A DNA stretch of 64,000 bases from JAJPKR01 sp050746125. GTDB taxonomy: Bacteria > Acidobacteriota > Terriglobia > Terriglobales > SCQP01. The stretch spans positions 31,604 to 95,603 of the forward strand of contig JBOGKX010000012.1 of the NCBI GenBank assembly GCA_050746125.1. The letters are read 5' to 3'. Positions 25,778-34,564 of this stretch are shown here, piece after piece. The notes under the pieces were generated by a model. It saw only the letters and a program-made list of their open reading frames with translations, was not told the origin of the DNA and searched no databases. The stretch's first letter is position 1. The number at the start of each line of letters is the position of its first letter. The translations under genes and the position numbers were made by a program.

Positions 25778-26788
25778 TCAGTCCGCCGCCGGTGGCGGGG
25801 CTGCCCGGACATTGCCGGCGATTACCGTCGTCAGCGAGCCGTCGTCGCGGCGAATGCGAAGAAAACCTTGCGCGTCAAGGCCGCTAGTGACGCCCTCGTA
25901 GGCCTCGGCGTCTTCTCCCACGCGCACGCGCAGGCCTTGCACGTAAGAAGAGCTGCGCGCGAATTCCGCCAGCAAGTCGTCCACGCCGCCGCCGACAAAC
26001 GCCTGATAACGGGCTTCGAGCTGGAACAGGATCTCGGCCAGCAACTCCAGGCGTGAGAACGCGCGTCCGGCGGCAAGGCGCAGGGAAGTGGCCAGGGGCG
26101 CCAAATCGGGCGAAAACTCGGTTTGATGCACGTTTACGCCGATGCCCAGCACCAGGTGTTGTACGCGAGTCGGCTCCGCGCTCATCTCCAGCAGCAAGCC
26201 GGCGACTTTGCGGCCATCGAGCAAGACATCGTTGGGCCAGCGCAAATCGGGCGCGAGACCGGTTACCAGATGGATGGCCGCGGCGACGGCCACGCCGGCG
26301 GCCAGGCTCAGCGCCAGCGCCGCCGCCGGCGGACCCGGCGGACGGAGCAGCAGGCTCATGTAAATCCCCTCGCCCGCCGGCGATGCCCAGCGACGGCCAT
26401 GCCGGCCGCGGCCGCCGGTTTGTTCCTCGGCGAGGAAGAGGCTGCCGTGCGGCTCCCCTTGCGCGGCGGCGCCCAGCGCCGCCCGTTGCGTCGAGTCGAT
26501 GCAAAAAAAATGATGGACGCGGCGCCCCAGCGAGCCGCTTTTGCGGTGTGGCGCGACCAACGCGGGCAACAGCAGATCGGGCATGGCCTCGAGCTGATAG
26601 CCGCTGGCGCGGTGGCCGCGCAGCTGCATGCCGTACTGGCGCAGTTGTTCGATGCCGCGCCAGACGCTGGAGCGGCTGACGCCGAGTTCTTGGGCTAGGC
26701 GCTCGCCGGAGAGCACGACAGTGGCATGGGCGACGAAAAGCTCCGCCAAACGGGTGAGATGGCGCGCGCCCTCGGGCGGATCGTGCAT
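25778..26788 (-). CDS. birA: Bifunctional biotin ligase / biotin operon repressor BirA
   Basis: 336 residues. The N-terminal winged helix (about 20-75, with ELGVSRSSVWRGIEQL as recognition helix) suggests DNA binding. The central ligase domain has the biotinyl-AMP loop GGRGRHGRRW and WPNDVLLDGRKVAGLLLE with the catalytic lysine. A small C-terminal SH3-like domain follows. It should biotinylate acetyl-CoA carboxylase BCCP. No bio operon or BirA operator was recognised in the window. It starts four bases after nadC and overlaps no gene. Confidence 0.95.
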   Translation of the reverse strand: MHDPPEGARHLTRLAELFVAHATVVLSGERLAQELGVSRSSVWRGIEQLRQYGMQLRGHRASGYQLEAMPDLLLPALVAPHRKSGSLGRRVHHFFCIDSTQRAALGAAAQGEPHGSLFLAEEQTGGRGRHGRRWASPAGEGIYMSLLLRPPGPPAAALALSLAAGVAVAAAIHLVTGLAPDLRWPNDVLLDGRKVAGLLLEMSAEPTRVQHLVLGIGVNVHQTEFSPDLAPLATSLRLAAGRAFSRLELLAEILFQLEARYQAFVGGGVDDLLAEFARSSSYVQGLRVRVGEDAEAYEGVTSGLDAQGFLRIRRDDGSLTTVIAGNVRAAPPPAAD

Positions 26789-26792
26789 GGCG

Positions 26793-27680
26793 CTACAGCG
26801 CGAAGATGCGCATGGCCAGGTCCACGGCGGGAGCGGAGTGGGTAAGCGCGCCGACGCTGATGAACTGCACGCCGGTCTCGGCGTAAGCGCGCACGCTGGC
26901 CAAGGTTACGCCTCCCGAGACCTCGAGCGTGGCGCGGCCGGCAACCAGGGCGACGGCGCGCCGCACCTCCTCCGGCGCCATATTGTCCAGCAACACGCGT
27001 TCCGCGCCCGCCGCCAGCGCGAGGGAAATCTCCTCGAGCGTGCGCACCTCGATTTCGATTGGCTGGTCGGGACGCCGCCGGCTTAGGGCGCGCTCCAGGG
27101 CGGCGGCGACACCGCCGGCCAATCGGATATGGTTGTTCTTGATCAGCACGCCGTCGCTGAGATCGCTGCGATGATTGAGGCCGCCGCCGCAGGTGACCGC
27201 GTATTTCTCGAGCTGCCGCAGGCCAGGAAGCGTTTTGCGGGTATCGAGGACGCGCGCCGCCGTGCCGGCCACCGCCTCGACAAAGCGTCGAGTCAGGGTG
27301 GCAATGCCGCACAGACGCTGCAAGAAATTCAGTACCACGCGCTCGCAGGCGAGCAGCTGCCGCGCCTCGCCCCGGGCCACGGCGACGATCTGGCCGGCGG
27401 CGAGCCGTACGCCGTCGAGCACCTCGCCCTGGCTGGTGACCACGACCGGACGCGGCCGGCGCACGGCGCCATGCGCGGCTTCGCACAGCGCGGCGTAGCC
27501 TTCGTAAACCTGCGGCACCAGGCCCAAGCCGGCCAGCACCATCTCCTGCTTGGCGACGATCTCCGCTTGCGCCTCTTGCCCGGGTTCGATGGTGAGCGCG
27601 CTGGTGGCGTCGGCGAGTGTATGGTCCTCGCGCAAAGCGCTCTCGACCAACGCGGCCACGCGCCGCGAATTCCAATCCAT
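26793..27680 (-). CDS. nadC: Quinolinate phosphoribosyltransferase
   Basis: 295 residues, forming nicotinate mononucleotide from quinolinate and PRPP in de novo NAD synthesis. Diagnostic motifs: LREDHTLADATS near the N-terminus, LNFLQRLCGIATLT, VLDTRKTLPGLRQLEKYAV, GGGLNHRSDLSDGVLIKNNH, and the phosphate-binding EVSGGV. nadA and nadB are not nearby. It heads the minus-strand group nadC-birA-coaX, a set of cofactor genes, with gaps of only 4-7 bp. Confidence 0.96.
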   Translation of the reverse strand: MDWNSRRVAALVESALREDHTLADATSALTIEPGQEAQAEIVAKQEMVLAGLGLVPQVYEGYAALCEAAHGAVRRPRPVVVTSQGEVLDGVRLAAGQIVAVARGEARQLLACERVVLNFLQRLCGIATLTRRFVEAVAGTAARVLDTRKTLPGLRQLEKYAVTCGGGLNHRSDLSDGVLIKNNHIRLAGGVAAALERALSRRRPDQPIEIEVRTLEEISLALAAGAERVLLDNMAPEEVRRAVALVAGRATLEVSGGVTLASVRAYAETGVQFISVGALTHSAPAVDLAMRIFAL

Positions 27681-27707
27681 GCTCCCCGATTGTAAAGCCG
27701 GCAGCGG

Positions 27708-28700
27708 TCAGCCGTTTACCAGCCGCATCCCGCTCGCGGGGTAGCGCTCGCCAGCGGCCGCCCCGGGGGGCAGGGCCGACGCGAGTGCGGACAGATCGGC
27801 GCTGTCGAGCTTCACTTCCAGCGCGGCGAGGTTTTCTTCCAGGTATGCGCGCCGCTTGGTGCCGGGGATGGGAACGACGTCGGCGCCCTGCGCCAGTAGC
27901 CAAGCCAGCGCGATCTGCGCCGGCTTGCGGCCGAGGCGCCGCGCCATGGCTTCGACCGTGTCCAGCAATCTCAGATTGCGGCGCAAATTCTCGCCTTGGA
28001 AGCGCGGATTGTTGCGCCGCCAATCGTCGGCCGCGAGCCGGTCGAGATTACGCAATCCGCCGCCGAAAAAGCCGCGCCCGATCGGGCTATAGGCGACGAA
28101 GCCGACCCCCAGTTCGCGACAGGCGGGCAGGATTTCAGCTTCCGCGTCGCGGGACCAGAGGGAATACTCGGTTTGCAGCGCGGCAATGGGGTGCACGCGG
28201 TAGGCGCGGCGCAAGGTGCTGGGCGAGGCCTCCGACAGGCCGAGGTAGCGCACCTTGCCCATCTCTACCAGGCGCGCCATGGCGCCCACGGTCTCCTCGA
28301 TTGGAACTTTGGGATCGACGCGATGCTGGTAGTAAAGATCGATTACGTCTAGCCCCAGCCGCTTCAGGCTCGCGTCGCAAGCCGGGTAAACGTACTCCGG
28401 GCGCCCATCGACGCCGGCAAAGCTGCCGTCGCCGCCGCGCACGTTGCCGAATTTCGTGGCCAGCACGACTTCGCGGCGGCGGCCGCGGATGGCGCGGCCC
28501 ACGAGCGTCTCGTTGCGCCCGATTCCGTAAACGTCGGCCGTGTCGAGAAAATTGCAGCCCAGATCCAGCGCCCGATGAATCACGGCGATGGATTCATCGT
28601 CGCTGCCCGGGCCATAAAACTCCGACATGCCCATGCAGCCCAACCCCATGGCCGAGATGAGCAGCGGCGTGGAACCGAGGGGACGAATCGGTACTTCCAT
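27708..28700 (-). CDS. Aldo/keto reductase
   Basis: 330-residue NADPH-dependent oxidoreductase of the YakC/AKR13-like group. The catalytic tetrad is visible: Asp and Tyr in FLDTADVYG, Lys in VLATKFGN and His in LYYQHRVD. The C-terminal IPGTKRRAYLEENLAAL binds NADPH phosphate. Substrate is unknown; this group reduces small aldehydes such as methylglyoxal. The ATG is four bases past the mlaF stop, so it could be the distal gene of the mlaE-mlaF transcript. Confidence 0.9.
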   Translation of the reverse strand: MEVPIRPLGSTPLLISAMGLGCMGMSEFYGPGSDDESIAVIHRALDLGCNFLDTADVYGIGRNETLVGRAIRGRRREVVLATKFGNVRGGDGSFAGVDGRPEYVYPACDASLKRLGLDVIDLYYQHRVDPKVPIEETVGAMARLVEMGKVRYLGLSEASPSTLRRAYRVHPIAALQTEYSLWSRDAEAEILPACRELGVGFVAYSPIGRGFFGGGLRNLDRLAADDWRRNNPRFQGENLRRNLRLLDTVEAMARRLGRKPAQIALAWLLAQGADVVPIPGTKRRAYLEENLAALEVKLDSADLSALASALPPGAAAGERYPASGMRLVNG

Positions 28701-28704
28701 GGCC

Positions 28705-29541
28705 TCAGGATACGCCGGCCGGCGAAGTCCGAGGCCCCCAATTCAGATATTCGCGGAGGTATTCATCCTGGCTGGTCAGAAGTTCGGGAGCGGAGCCGTC
28801 GAACCAGATGCGATGGTCGCGAAGGAGCATAAACGAGGCGCGGCCCACGCCCGGCGGCACTGCCCGCACGCTTTGCGTGTCGTGATCCCACACCCGCGTG
28901 GCCAGCAAATAGCCGTCTTGCAGGCGATGGGTGGCGAGCAAAGCGGTCACGTGATTGAGATCGCGCAGTTTAATGACCAACTCGATGATGGTGGTCGCCG
29001 TTTCCGGATCCAGGCCGCCGGTGGGCGAGTCGTAGAGCATCACCTCGGGCGAGGTGGCCAGGGCGCGCGCGATCGAGACGCGGTGGCGCATGCCGCCGGA
29101 GAGTTCGGCGGGCATCTTGTCGATGGCGTCCTCCAGGCCCACGAAGCGCAGGCATGTGCGCACCCGCTCCTCGATTTGCGCCTCGCTCTGCTGCCCCTCC
29201 TCGAGCAGGCGGAAGGCGATATTTTCCCGCACGCTCAGCGAATCAAACAGCGCGCTTTCTTGGAACGTCATGCCGATCGAGCGCCGCAAGGCAAATAGTT
29301 CCCGCTCGGGCATGTGGGCGACCTCGTGGCCGCAGACCCAGATTCGGCCGCGGTCGGGGCGCAGCAGGCCCATGGCCAGTTTCATGAGCACGGTCTTTCC
29401 CGAGCCGCTCTCGCCCAGCAGCACCTTGGTCTCGCCCGGCCGCACGGCGAAGGTGACATTTTCGAGCACCGGACCGGCGGCAAAAGCCAAACTGACTTGA
29501 TCGAAGCGAATGACCGGGTTCTCGTCGCGCGCGTCTGCCAT
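28705..29541 (-). CDS. mlaF: MlaF-type ABC transporter ATPase
   Basis: 278-residue ATPase of the Mla/Ttg2-type phospholipid transporter acting with MlaE in the inner membrane. Walker A GESGSGKTVL, the Q-loop in MTFQESALF, signature LSGGMRHRVS and the His switch in LLATHRL are present. The residue after the Walker B aspartate is Ser instead of the catalytic Glu (MLYDSPTGGLDP), which could slow hydrolysis. ATG at 29541 lies 17 bp after mlaE; mlaD/mlaB-like genes are not adjacent. Confidence 0.9.
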   Translation of the reverse strand: MADARDENPVIRFDQVSLAFAAGPVLENVTFAVRPGETKVLLGESGSGKTVLMKLAMGLLRPDRGRIWVCGHEVAHMPERELFALRRSIGMTFQESALFDSLSVRENIAFRLLEEGQQSEAQIEERVRTCLRFVGLEDAIDKMPAELSGGMRHRVSIARALATSPEVMLYDSPTGGLDPETATTIIELVIKLRDLNHVTALLATHRLQDGYLLATRVWDHDTQSVRAVPPGVGRASFMLLRDHRIWFDGSAPELLTSQDEYLREYLNWGPRTSPAGVS

Positions 29542-29558
29542 GTGGCCAGGAAGGAAAC

Positions 29559-30365
29559 TTAGGTGCCGAGCAATCCGACGAGCAGGCGGCTGAGGACGAA
29601 ATCCGAAATGATGATCAACAGCGAGGCCAAGACTACCGCTTGTGTGGTGGCGCGGCCCACGCCTTGCGTTCCGCCGCGGGCCTTCATCCCGTAATAACAG
29701 CCGACGGTGGCGATGATAGCGCCAAAGACAAGTGGCTTGATCAGTCCCTGAATGACGTCGGCCGAATCCAGGATTCGAAAGGCCGAGACCCAGTACTGGT
29801 TGGCGTCCAGATGAATGCCGGCTATGGCATAGCTGAGCCCGCCCACGATGCCGCAAATGTCGGCAATGATGGTCAGAAAAAAGCTCATGACGATCGTAGC
29901 CAGAACCCGCGGCGTGACCAGCTTGCGCATCGGATCGGTGCCCAAGGCGCGCATGGCGTCGAGCTGCTCGGTGACGGCCATGGAGCCGAGTTCGGAAGCC
30001 ATGCCGGAGGCGTTGCGCGCGCCTACCATCAAGGCGCTCAGCACCGGCCCGAGTTCCAACACCAGCGACAGGGAGACCAACTGGCCGAGGCGGTCGATTT
30101 GGCCGTATTGGGCCAGCGTGGCCGAGAGCTGCAGTGCCATGACCGCGCCGGTAAAGAAGCCGGTCAGGGCGACGATCGGCAGCGAACCCACGCCGATCGA
30201 ATCCATTTGTAAGAACAAGTCGCCGAAATAAAACGGCGTGGATACGACGTTGGCGAGGCTTTGCCCCACCATCAGCCAGAATTCCTGAAAGGAAAACAGC
30301 CAACCCTTTAACGTGCCGCCCAGGGACGAGGCCTCATCCGGCATGTCGAGATTCGAATCTAGCAT
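29559..30365 (-). CDS. mlaE: MlaE-type ABC permease
   Basis: 268-residue integral membrane permease with about five helices. LELGPVLSALMVGARNASGMASELGSM (shown in shorter pieces: GPVLSALMVGARN and ASELGSMAVTEQLDAM) is the hallmark of the MlaE/TrgB family and includes the coupling helix. It should form the transmembrane pore through which MlaD-type proteins move phospholipids between membranes, supporting outer-membrane asymmetry. The gene is divergent from aroC. The substrate-binding MlaD is not in the window. Confidence 0.93.
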   Translation of the reverse strand: MLDSNLDMPDEASSLGGTLKGWLFSFQEFWLMVGQSLANVVSTPFYFGDLFLQMDSIGVGSLPIVALTGFFTGAVMALQLSATLAQYGQIDRLGQLVSLSLVLELGPVLSALMVGARNASGMASELGSMAVTEQLDAMRALGTDPMRKLVTPRVLATIVMSFFLTIIADICGIVGGLSYAIAGIHLDANQYWVSAFRILDSADVIQGLIKPLVFGAIIATVGCYYGMKARGGTQGVGRATTQAVVLASLLIIISDFVLSRLLVGLLGT

Positions 30366-30433
30366 AGGGCCCGGCCGGCCGGGAGCCGCGTCGGGCGGCT
30401 ACAATGGATAGCTTCCGTCTCCGGACCCGAACC

Positions 30434-31606
30434 ATGCTGCGTTTTACCACCGCCGGCGAGTCCCACGGCGAAGCGCTGATCGCGTTGATCGGAGGATTGC
30501 CCGCCGGCCTGCCGGTGGATTTCGCGCTTATCGATCGCGACCTTTGGCGCCGCCAACAGGGCTATGGGCGCGGCGGGCGCATGAAGATCGAGCGCGATCA
30601 GGCCCATTTTCTCGCCGGCGTCCACAACGGCGTCACCATCGGCGCGCCGGTGGCGATTCGGCTGGAAAACCGCGATTGGCGGAACTGGCAAGACACGCTG
30701 GCCGTCGATAAGCCGCCCGGCGAAGCGGCGCGGCCCGTGCGCAGCCCGCGCCCCGGTCATGCCGATTTGGCGGGTGCGATCAAGTTTAATTTTCCCGAAT
30801 CGCGCTATGTGCTGGAGCGCGCCAGCGCTCGCGAGACGGCCGCGCGCGTGGCCGTCGGAGCGCTGGCGAAGCTGCTGCTGCGCGAGCTCGGCATCGAGGT
30901 GCTGAGCCACGTCGTGGCCGTGGGCGGGGCGCGGCTTCGGGCCGGAGCGGAGGCGAGTTGGGAGCGGCTGCGCGCCCTGGCGGAGCGGCAGGAAGTGCTG
31001 CTGAGCTGCGTGGACCCTGAAAGCGAAGCCGCCATGAAGGCGGAGGTGGACCGCGCGTTGCGTACTGGCGATTCGCTCGGCGGCATCTTCGAGGTGCGGG
31101 CGCGCGGGCTGCCTCCCGGCTTGGGCAGCCCTGCGCAATGGGACGAGCGGCTGGACGGGCATTTGACCCAGGCGCTCGTCTCGATCCAGGCGGTGAAGGC
31201 GGCCGAGATCGGCGACGGCGTGTGGGCGGCGACGGCGCGCGGCTCGGAAGCGCAGGACCCGATCGCCTACAACCGCGAGGCGCGCCGCTTTATCCGGCCC
31301 AGCAACCACGCCGGTGGCCTCGAGGGAGGCATGACGAATGGCGAAGAGGTGGTGGTGCGCGGCTATTTGAAGCCGATCTCGACGCTGCGCCGGCCGCTCG
31401 GCTCGGTGGACTTCGCCAGCCGCGAACCGGTCAAGGCCGCTTATGAGCGCAGCGACGTTTGCGTGGTGCCGGCCGCCGCCGTGGTGGGCGAAGCCATGGT
31501 GGCGCTGACCCTGGCCGGCGCCGTGCTGGCCAAGTTCGGCGGCGATTCCATGGTCGAGTTGCTGCGCAATCTCGCAGGCTATCGCCGCCAGGTGAGCGAA
31601 TACTGA
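30434..31606 (+). CDS. aroC: Chorismate synthase
   Basis: 390-residue FMN-dependent enzyme converting EPSP to chorismate, the last common step of aromatic amino acid synthesis. The start at 30434 gives the conserved N-terminus MLRFTTAGESHG. Further motifs include RQQGYGRGGRM, PRPGHADLAGAIKF, RASARETAARVA and SNHAGGLEGGMTNGE. An in-frame ATG at 30404 is less likely. A TACAAT sequence at 30401-30406 may be the -10 element. The TGA overlaps the def ATG (TGATG). Confidence 0.97.
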   Translation: MLRFTTAGESHGEALIALIGGLPAGLPVDFALIDRDLWRRQQGYGRGGRMKIERDQAHFLAGVHNGVTIGAPVAIRLENRDWRNWQDTLAVDKPPGEAARPVRSPRPGHADLAGAIKFNFPESRYVLERASARETAARVAVGALAKLLLRELGIEVLSHVVAVGGARLRAGAEASWERLRALAERQEVLLSCVDPESEAAMKAEVDRALRTGDSLGGIFEVRARGLPPGLGSPAQWDERLDGHLTQALVSIQAVKAAEIGDGVWAATARGSEAQDPIAYNREARRFIRPSNHAGGLEGGMTNGEEVVVRGYLKPISTLRRPLGSVDFASREPVKAAYERSDVCVVPAAAVVGEAMVALTLAGAVLAKFGGDSMVELLRNLAGYRRQVSEY

Positions 31607-32118
31607 TGGTTTATCCGATCGTCAAGTACCCAGATCCCATTCTCAATCGCCCCGCCGCCGAGGTGGCCGAGTTCAACACGCCGGAATTGCGCCGCTTGAT
31701 CGATGACATGTTCGAAAGCATGTACGCCGCAAGCGGCGTGGGCTTGGCGGCGCCGCAGATCGGCATCGGACGGCGCATCGCCGTGATCGATTGCAGCGCG
31801 GGCGCCGATGCGGCGCAGCAGATGGTGATCATCAATCCCAAGATCGTGCGCGGCGACGGTCGGGACGAGGCCGAGGAGGGCTGCTTGAGCGTGCCGGGGT
31901 TTCGCGCCAACGTCGTTCGCGCCGCCGCGGTCACGGCGCGGGCGCAAGACGTCGAAGGCAACTGGCGCGAGATCGAGGGCAAAGAACTGCTGGCTCGCGC
32001 CTTGCAGCACGAGATCGACCATCTCGACGGCATTCTATTCCTGGCGCATCTCACCACGCTGAAGCGCGACATGATTAAGCGCAAAATTCGCAAACTGCAA
32101 AAAACGGACGAGTGGTAG
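31606..32118 (+). CDS. def: Peptide deformylase
   Basis: 170-residue iron/zinc hydrolase that removes the formyl group from nascent proteins. The three motifs are intact: GVGLAAPQIG, EEGCLSVPG (metal Cys) and QHEIDHLDG (metal histidines and catalytic Glu). It is coupled to aroC by a one-base overlap and is followed eight bases later by fmt, so the two opposing reactions, formylation of initiator Met-tRNA and deformylation, are encoded together. Confidence 0.97.
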   Translation: MVYPIVKYPDPILNRPAAEVAEFNTPELRRLIDDMFESMYAASGVGLAAPQIGIGRRIAVIDCSAGADAAQQMVIINPKIVRGDGRDEAEEGCLSVPGFRANVVRAAAVTARAQDVEGNWREIEGKELLARALQHEIDHLDGILFLAHLTTLKRDMIKRKIRKLQKTDEW

Positions 32119-32125
32119 GCGGCCC

Positions 32126-33061
32126 ATGCGGGTAATTTTCCTGGGCACGCCCGGATTTGCCGTCCCCGCCCTCGAGCGACTGGCCGGGGCGGCCGGTATC
32201 GAACTGGCGGGCGTGGTCTGCCAACCCGACCGCCAGGCTGGCCGGGGCCTCGAGAGCCGCGTGCCGGAGGTGAAGGCCGCGGCGATCCGTCTCGGCCTGC
32301 CGCTGCTCCAGCCGCAGGGGATCAAGGGCGACGAGTCGCAAGTCTGGCTCGAGCGGCTGCGGCCGGAGGCGCTGGCGGTAGTGGCCTACGGGCAGATTTT
32401 GCCCCGCCGCATCTTCACGCTGCCGCTTTGGGGCGCCATCAACGCCCACGCTTCCCTGTTGCCGAAATATCGCGGCGCCGCGCCCATTTCATGGGCCCTG
32501 GCGCGCGGCGAATCGGTGACCGGCGTGACCACGATGCGCATTGACGCTGGTCTGGATACCGGCCCCATGCTCTTGCGGCGCGAGCTGGCCATTGGACAAG
32601 ACGAGACGGCGCCGGAGTTGAGCCGCCGCCTGGCGGCACTGGCCGCCGATTTGCTGCTCGAGACTTTGCTGGCGCTAGAGCGCAACGCCGTTGAGCCTCG
32701 GCCGCAGGACCCGGCGCAAGCGACGCTGGCTCCGCCGCTCGTCAAGGAGGACGGCCGCGTGGACTGGAACTTGCCAGCGCGAGAGATCTACAACCGCTGG
32801 CGCGGCTTTCAACCATGGCCCGGCCTGCACACCTCCTTCCGCGGCCAGCGCCTGCAATTGAAGCGGCTGCGGCCGGTCCCCGCCACTTGCGCGGCGGCCC
32901 GGCCCGGGCAGCTGGCGCTGATCGGCGGACAATTGCAAGCCGCCGGCGGCCAAGAAGCGCTGGCGCTCGAGGAGGTGCAATTGGCGGGTCGCGCCGCCGT
33001 GGGCGGGGCCGATTTCGCTCGTGGTGCGCGCTTGCTGCCCGGCGATGCACTCGGGACGTAG
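32126..33061 (+). CDS. fmt: Methionyl-tRNA formyltransferase
   Basis: 311-residue enzyme that formylates initiator Met-tRNA using 10-formyl-THF. Motifs: FLGTPGFAVPALERL, VVAYGQILPRRIF, the catalytic NAHASLLPKYRGAAPI with the conserved Asn/His, and DAGLDTGPML with the catalytic Asp. The C-terminal tRNA-binding domain (VDWNLPAREIYNRWRGF onward) is complete. It ends 46 bp before the SDR gene. Confidence 0.97.
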   Translation: MRVIFLGTPGFAVPALERLAGAAGIELAGVVCQPDRQAGRGLESRVPEVKAAAIRLGLPLLQPQGIKGDESQVWLERLRPEALAVVAYGQILPRRIFTLPLWGAINAHASLLPKYRGAAPISWALARGESVTGVTTMRIDAGLDTGPMLLRRELAIGQDETAPELSRRLAALAADLLLETLLALERNAVEPRPQDPAQATLAPPLVKEDGRVDWNLPAREIYNRWRGFQPWPGLHTSFRGQRLQLKRLRPVPATCAAARPGQLALIGGQLQAAGGQEALALEEVQLAGRAAVGGADFARGARLLPGDALGT

Positions 33062-33107
33062 AATTCACGCAGGCTGCCCCCGTGGGGCGGCAAAAATCTC
33101 CTCTGGC

Positions 33108-33896
33108 ATGATCTCGATCGATCTCCAAGACCAAGTCGTGGTGCTCACCGGCGGCTCGCGCGGCATCGGCGCCGCCAGCGTGCGGCTGCTCGCGGCGGCG
33201 GGAGCACGGGTGGCATTCAGCTATCGCCGCGATCGCGCCGCCGCCGAAGCTTCTCTCGCGGCGGCCACCCACGCCGCTGGCACGCCAGGGCGCGTGCGGG
33301 CGCTGCGGGCCGATGCGGCGCGCCCAGCCTCGGCCGAGCGCCTGGTGGCGCATGCGGTGCGGCACTTTGGCCGCGTGGATATCGCCATCGCCAATTCCGG
33401 CGTCTGGAACGCCGCCGACCTGCCCTTGGAAAAGCTCGACTCGCGCGCCTGGCGCGCCATGCTGGCGGAAAATCTCGATAGCTCCTATGCGCTGGCCCGC
33501 GCCGCGCTGCGGCAGTTCAAACGGCAGCCGTCGCCGTCTGCGTCGCCCCGTGGCCGCATCATCTTGGTCTCCTCCACCGCCGGGCAGCGCGGCGAGTCCT
33601 GGCACACCCATTACGGCGCGGCCAAAGGCGGCGTGATCGCCTTCATGCGCGGCTTGGCGCCGGAGGTGGCGCGCGATGGAGTGTTGGTCAACTGCGTGGC
33701 GCCGGGCTGGGTGGATACCGATATGGCGCGGCCCGCGTTCCGCCGCCATCGCCAGCGGGTCTTCGCCGCCATTCCGCTCGGCCGGCCGGGTCGCCCGGAG
33801 GAGATCGCCAGTTGCATCCTGTTTCTCTGCACGCCGGGCGCGAACTTTATGACCGGTTCCGTGCTGAGCGCCAACGGGGGTGCGGTGCTGGCGTGA
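33108..33896 (+). CDS. Short-chain dehydrogenase/reductase, FabG-like
   Basis: 262-residue classical SDR using NAD(P)H. The cofactor loop TGGSRGIGAAS, the structural IANSGVWN, catalytic Ser in LVSSTAGQRG and YxxxK in HTHYGAAKGG are intact. VAPGWVDTDM and a C-terminal GSVLSANGG follow. It resembles 3-oxoacyl-ACP reductases but no acp or fab genes are near, so the substrate is open. ATG at 33108 is chosen as the first codon directly before the Rossmann fold. Confidence 0.87.
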   Translation: MISIDLQDQVVVLTGGSRGIGAASVRLLAAAGARVAFSYRRDRAAAEASLAAATHAAGTPGRVRALRADAARPASAERLVAHAVRHFGRVDIAIANSGVWNAADLPLEKLDSRAWRAMLAENLDSSYALARAALRQFKRQPSPSASPRGRIILVSSTAGQRGESWHTHYGAAKGGVIAFMRGLAPEVARDGVLVNCVAPGWVDTDMARPAFRRHRQRVFAAIPLGRPGRPEEIASCILFLCTPGANFMTGSVLSANGGAVLA

Positions 33897-33902
33897 TCGC
33901 GA

Positions 33903-34559
33903 TCAGGCGCGGGCGAGAAAAAGGCGCACGAATTCACCGCTGGCCGCCTCGCCCCGTGCCGCCGGCGCGCCCAGGCGCGTGCCCAGGCAGGCGACACGGC
34001 CCTTGCCCCAATTTCGCGCCCATCCGTAAACGATGCCGTCGTCGCCGGTCAGCACCGGCTCGCCCGCCCCGCTCGCCGCCGGCGTCATGCCGAGCGCTTC
34101 GCTGTCATGCCGCAGCCACCAACTCCGGCCGCGGTGCCGCATGCGCAAGTATGGACTGGCGTCGGCCACGCTAAAGAGATTTCTCAGCGGCAACGTGGCG
34201 CAGTCGGCCAGTTCTTGCCATACCTCCATGCCAGGTCCGCCGGCCAGCGCCGGCGCTTCCCAAAGGAGGGCGCCGCCGCGCCGCTTAAGGCGCAGCGCTA
34301 GCCGGGTGGCCAGCGCGCCATCCAAGCGCGCTTCGGCGGGAATCGCCAGCCAAGGCGGCTCGTCCTTTTTGCACAAATCGGCGGCCCGAAGCGGAACCAG
34401 CCCCAGGCTGCCCCAGCCGCGCCGGTTGCCGCGCGGATCGTCCCCGCCGTCGAGCCAGCACGCCCAGCCCCGGCGGGCCGCCGGCCACGACGGCGCTAGC
34501 GCCGCGCCCGCCAGCGCCAGGCCGCCCCATTGACAGATTCTCCGGCGCGCGATTTGCAT
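33903..34559 (-). CDS. Hypothetical exported protein
   Basis: 218 residues. The N-terminus (MQIARRRICQWGGLALAGAA) has an RRR followed by a hydrophobic stretch, compatible with a Sec or Tat signal, so the protein is probably periplasmic. It is Trp/Arg-rich and has a GIVYGWARNWGKGRVACLG segment. The family was not recognised; a glutamine-amidotransferase-like or ThuA-like fold is possible but unsupported. It ends seven bases before the convergent SDR stop and follows the TIM-barrel gene by five bases, suggesting cotranscription. Confidence 0.5.
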   Translation of the reverse strand: MQIARRRICQWGGLALAGAALAPSWPAARRGWACWLDGGDDPRGNRRGWGSLGLVPLRAADLCKKDEPPWLAIPAEARLDGALATRLALRLKRRGGALLWEAPALAGGPGMEVWQELADCATLPLRNLFSVADASPYLRMRHRGRSWWLRHDSEALGMTPAASGAGEPVLTGDDGIVYGWARNWGKGRVACLGTRLGAPAARGEAASGEFVRLFLARA

Positions 34560-34564
34560 GGCCG

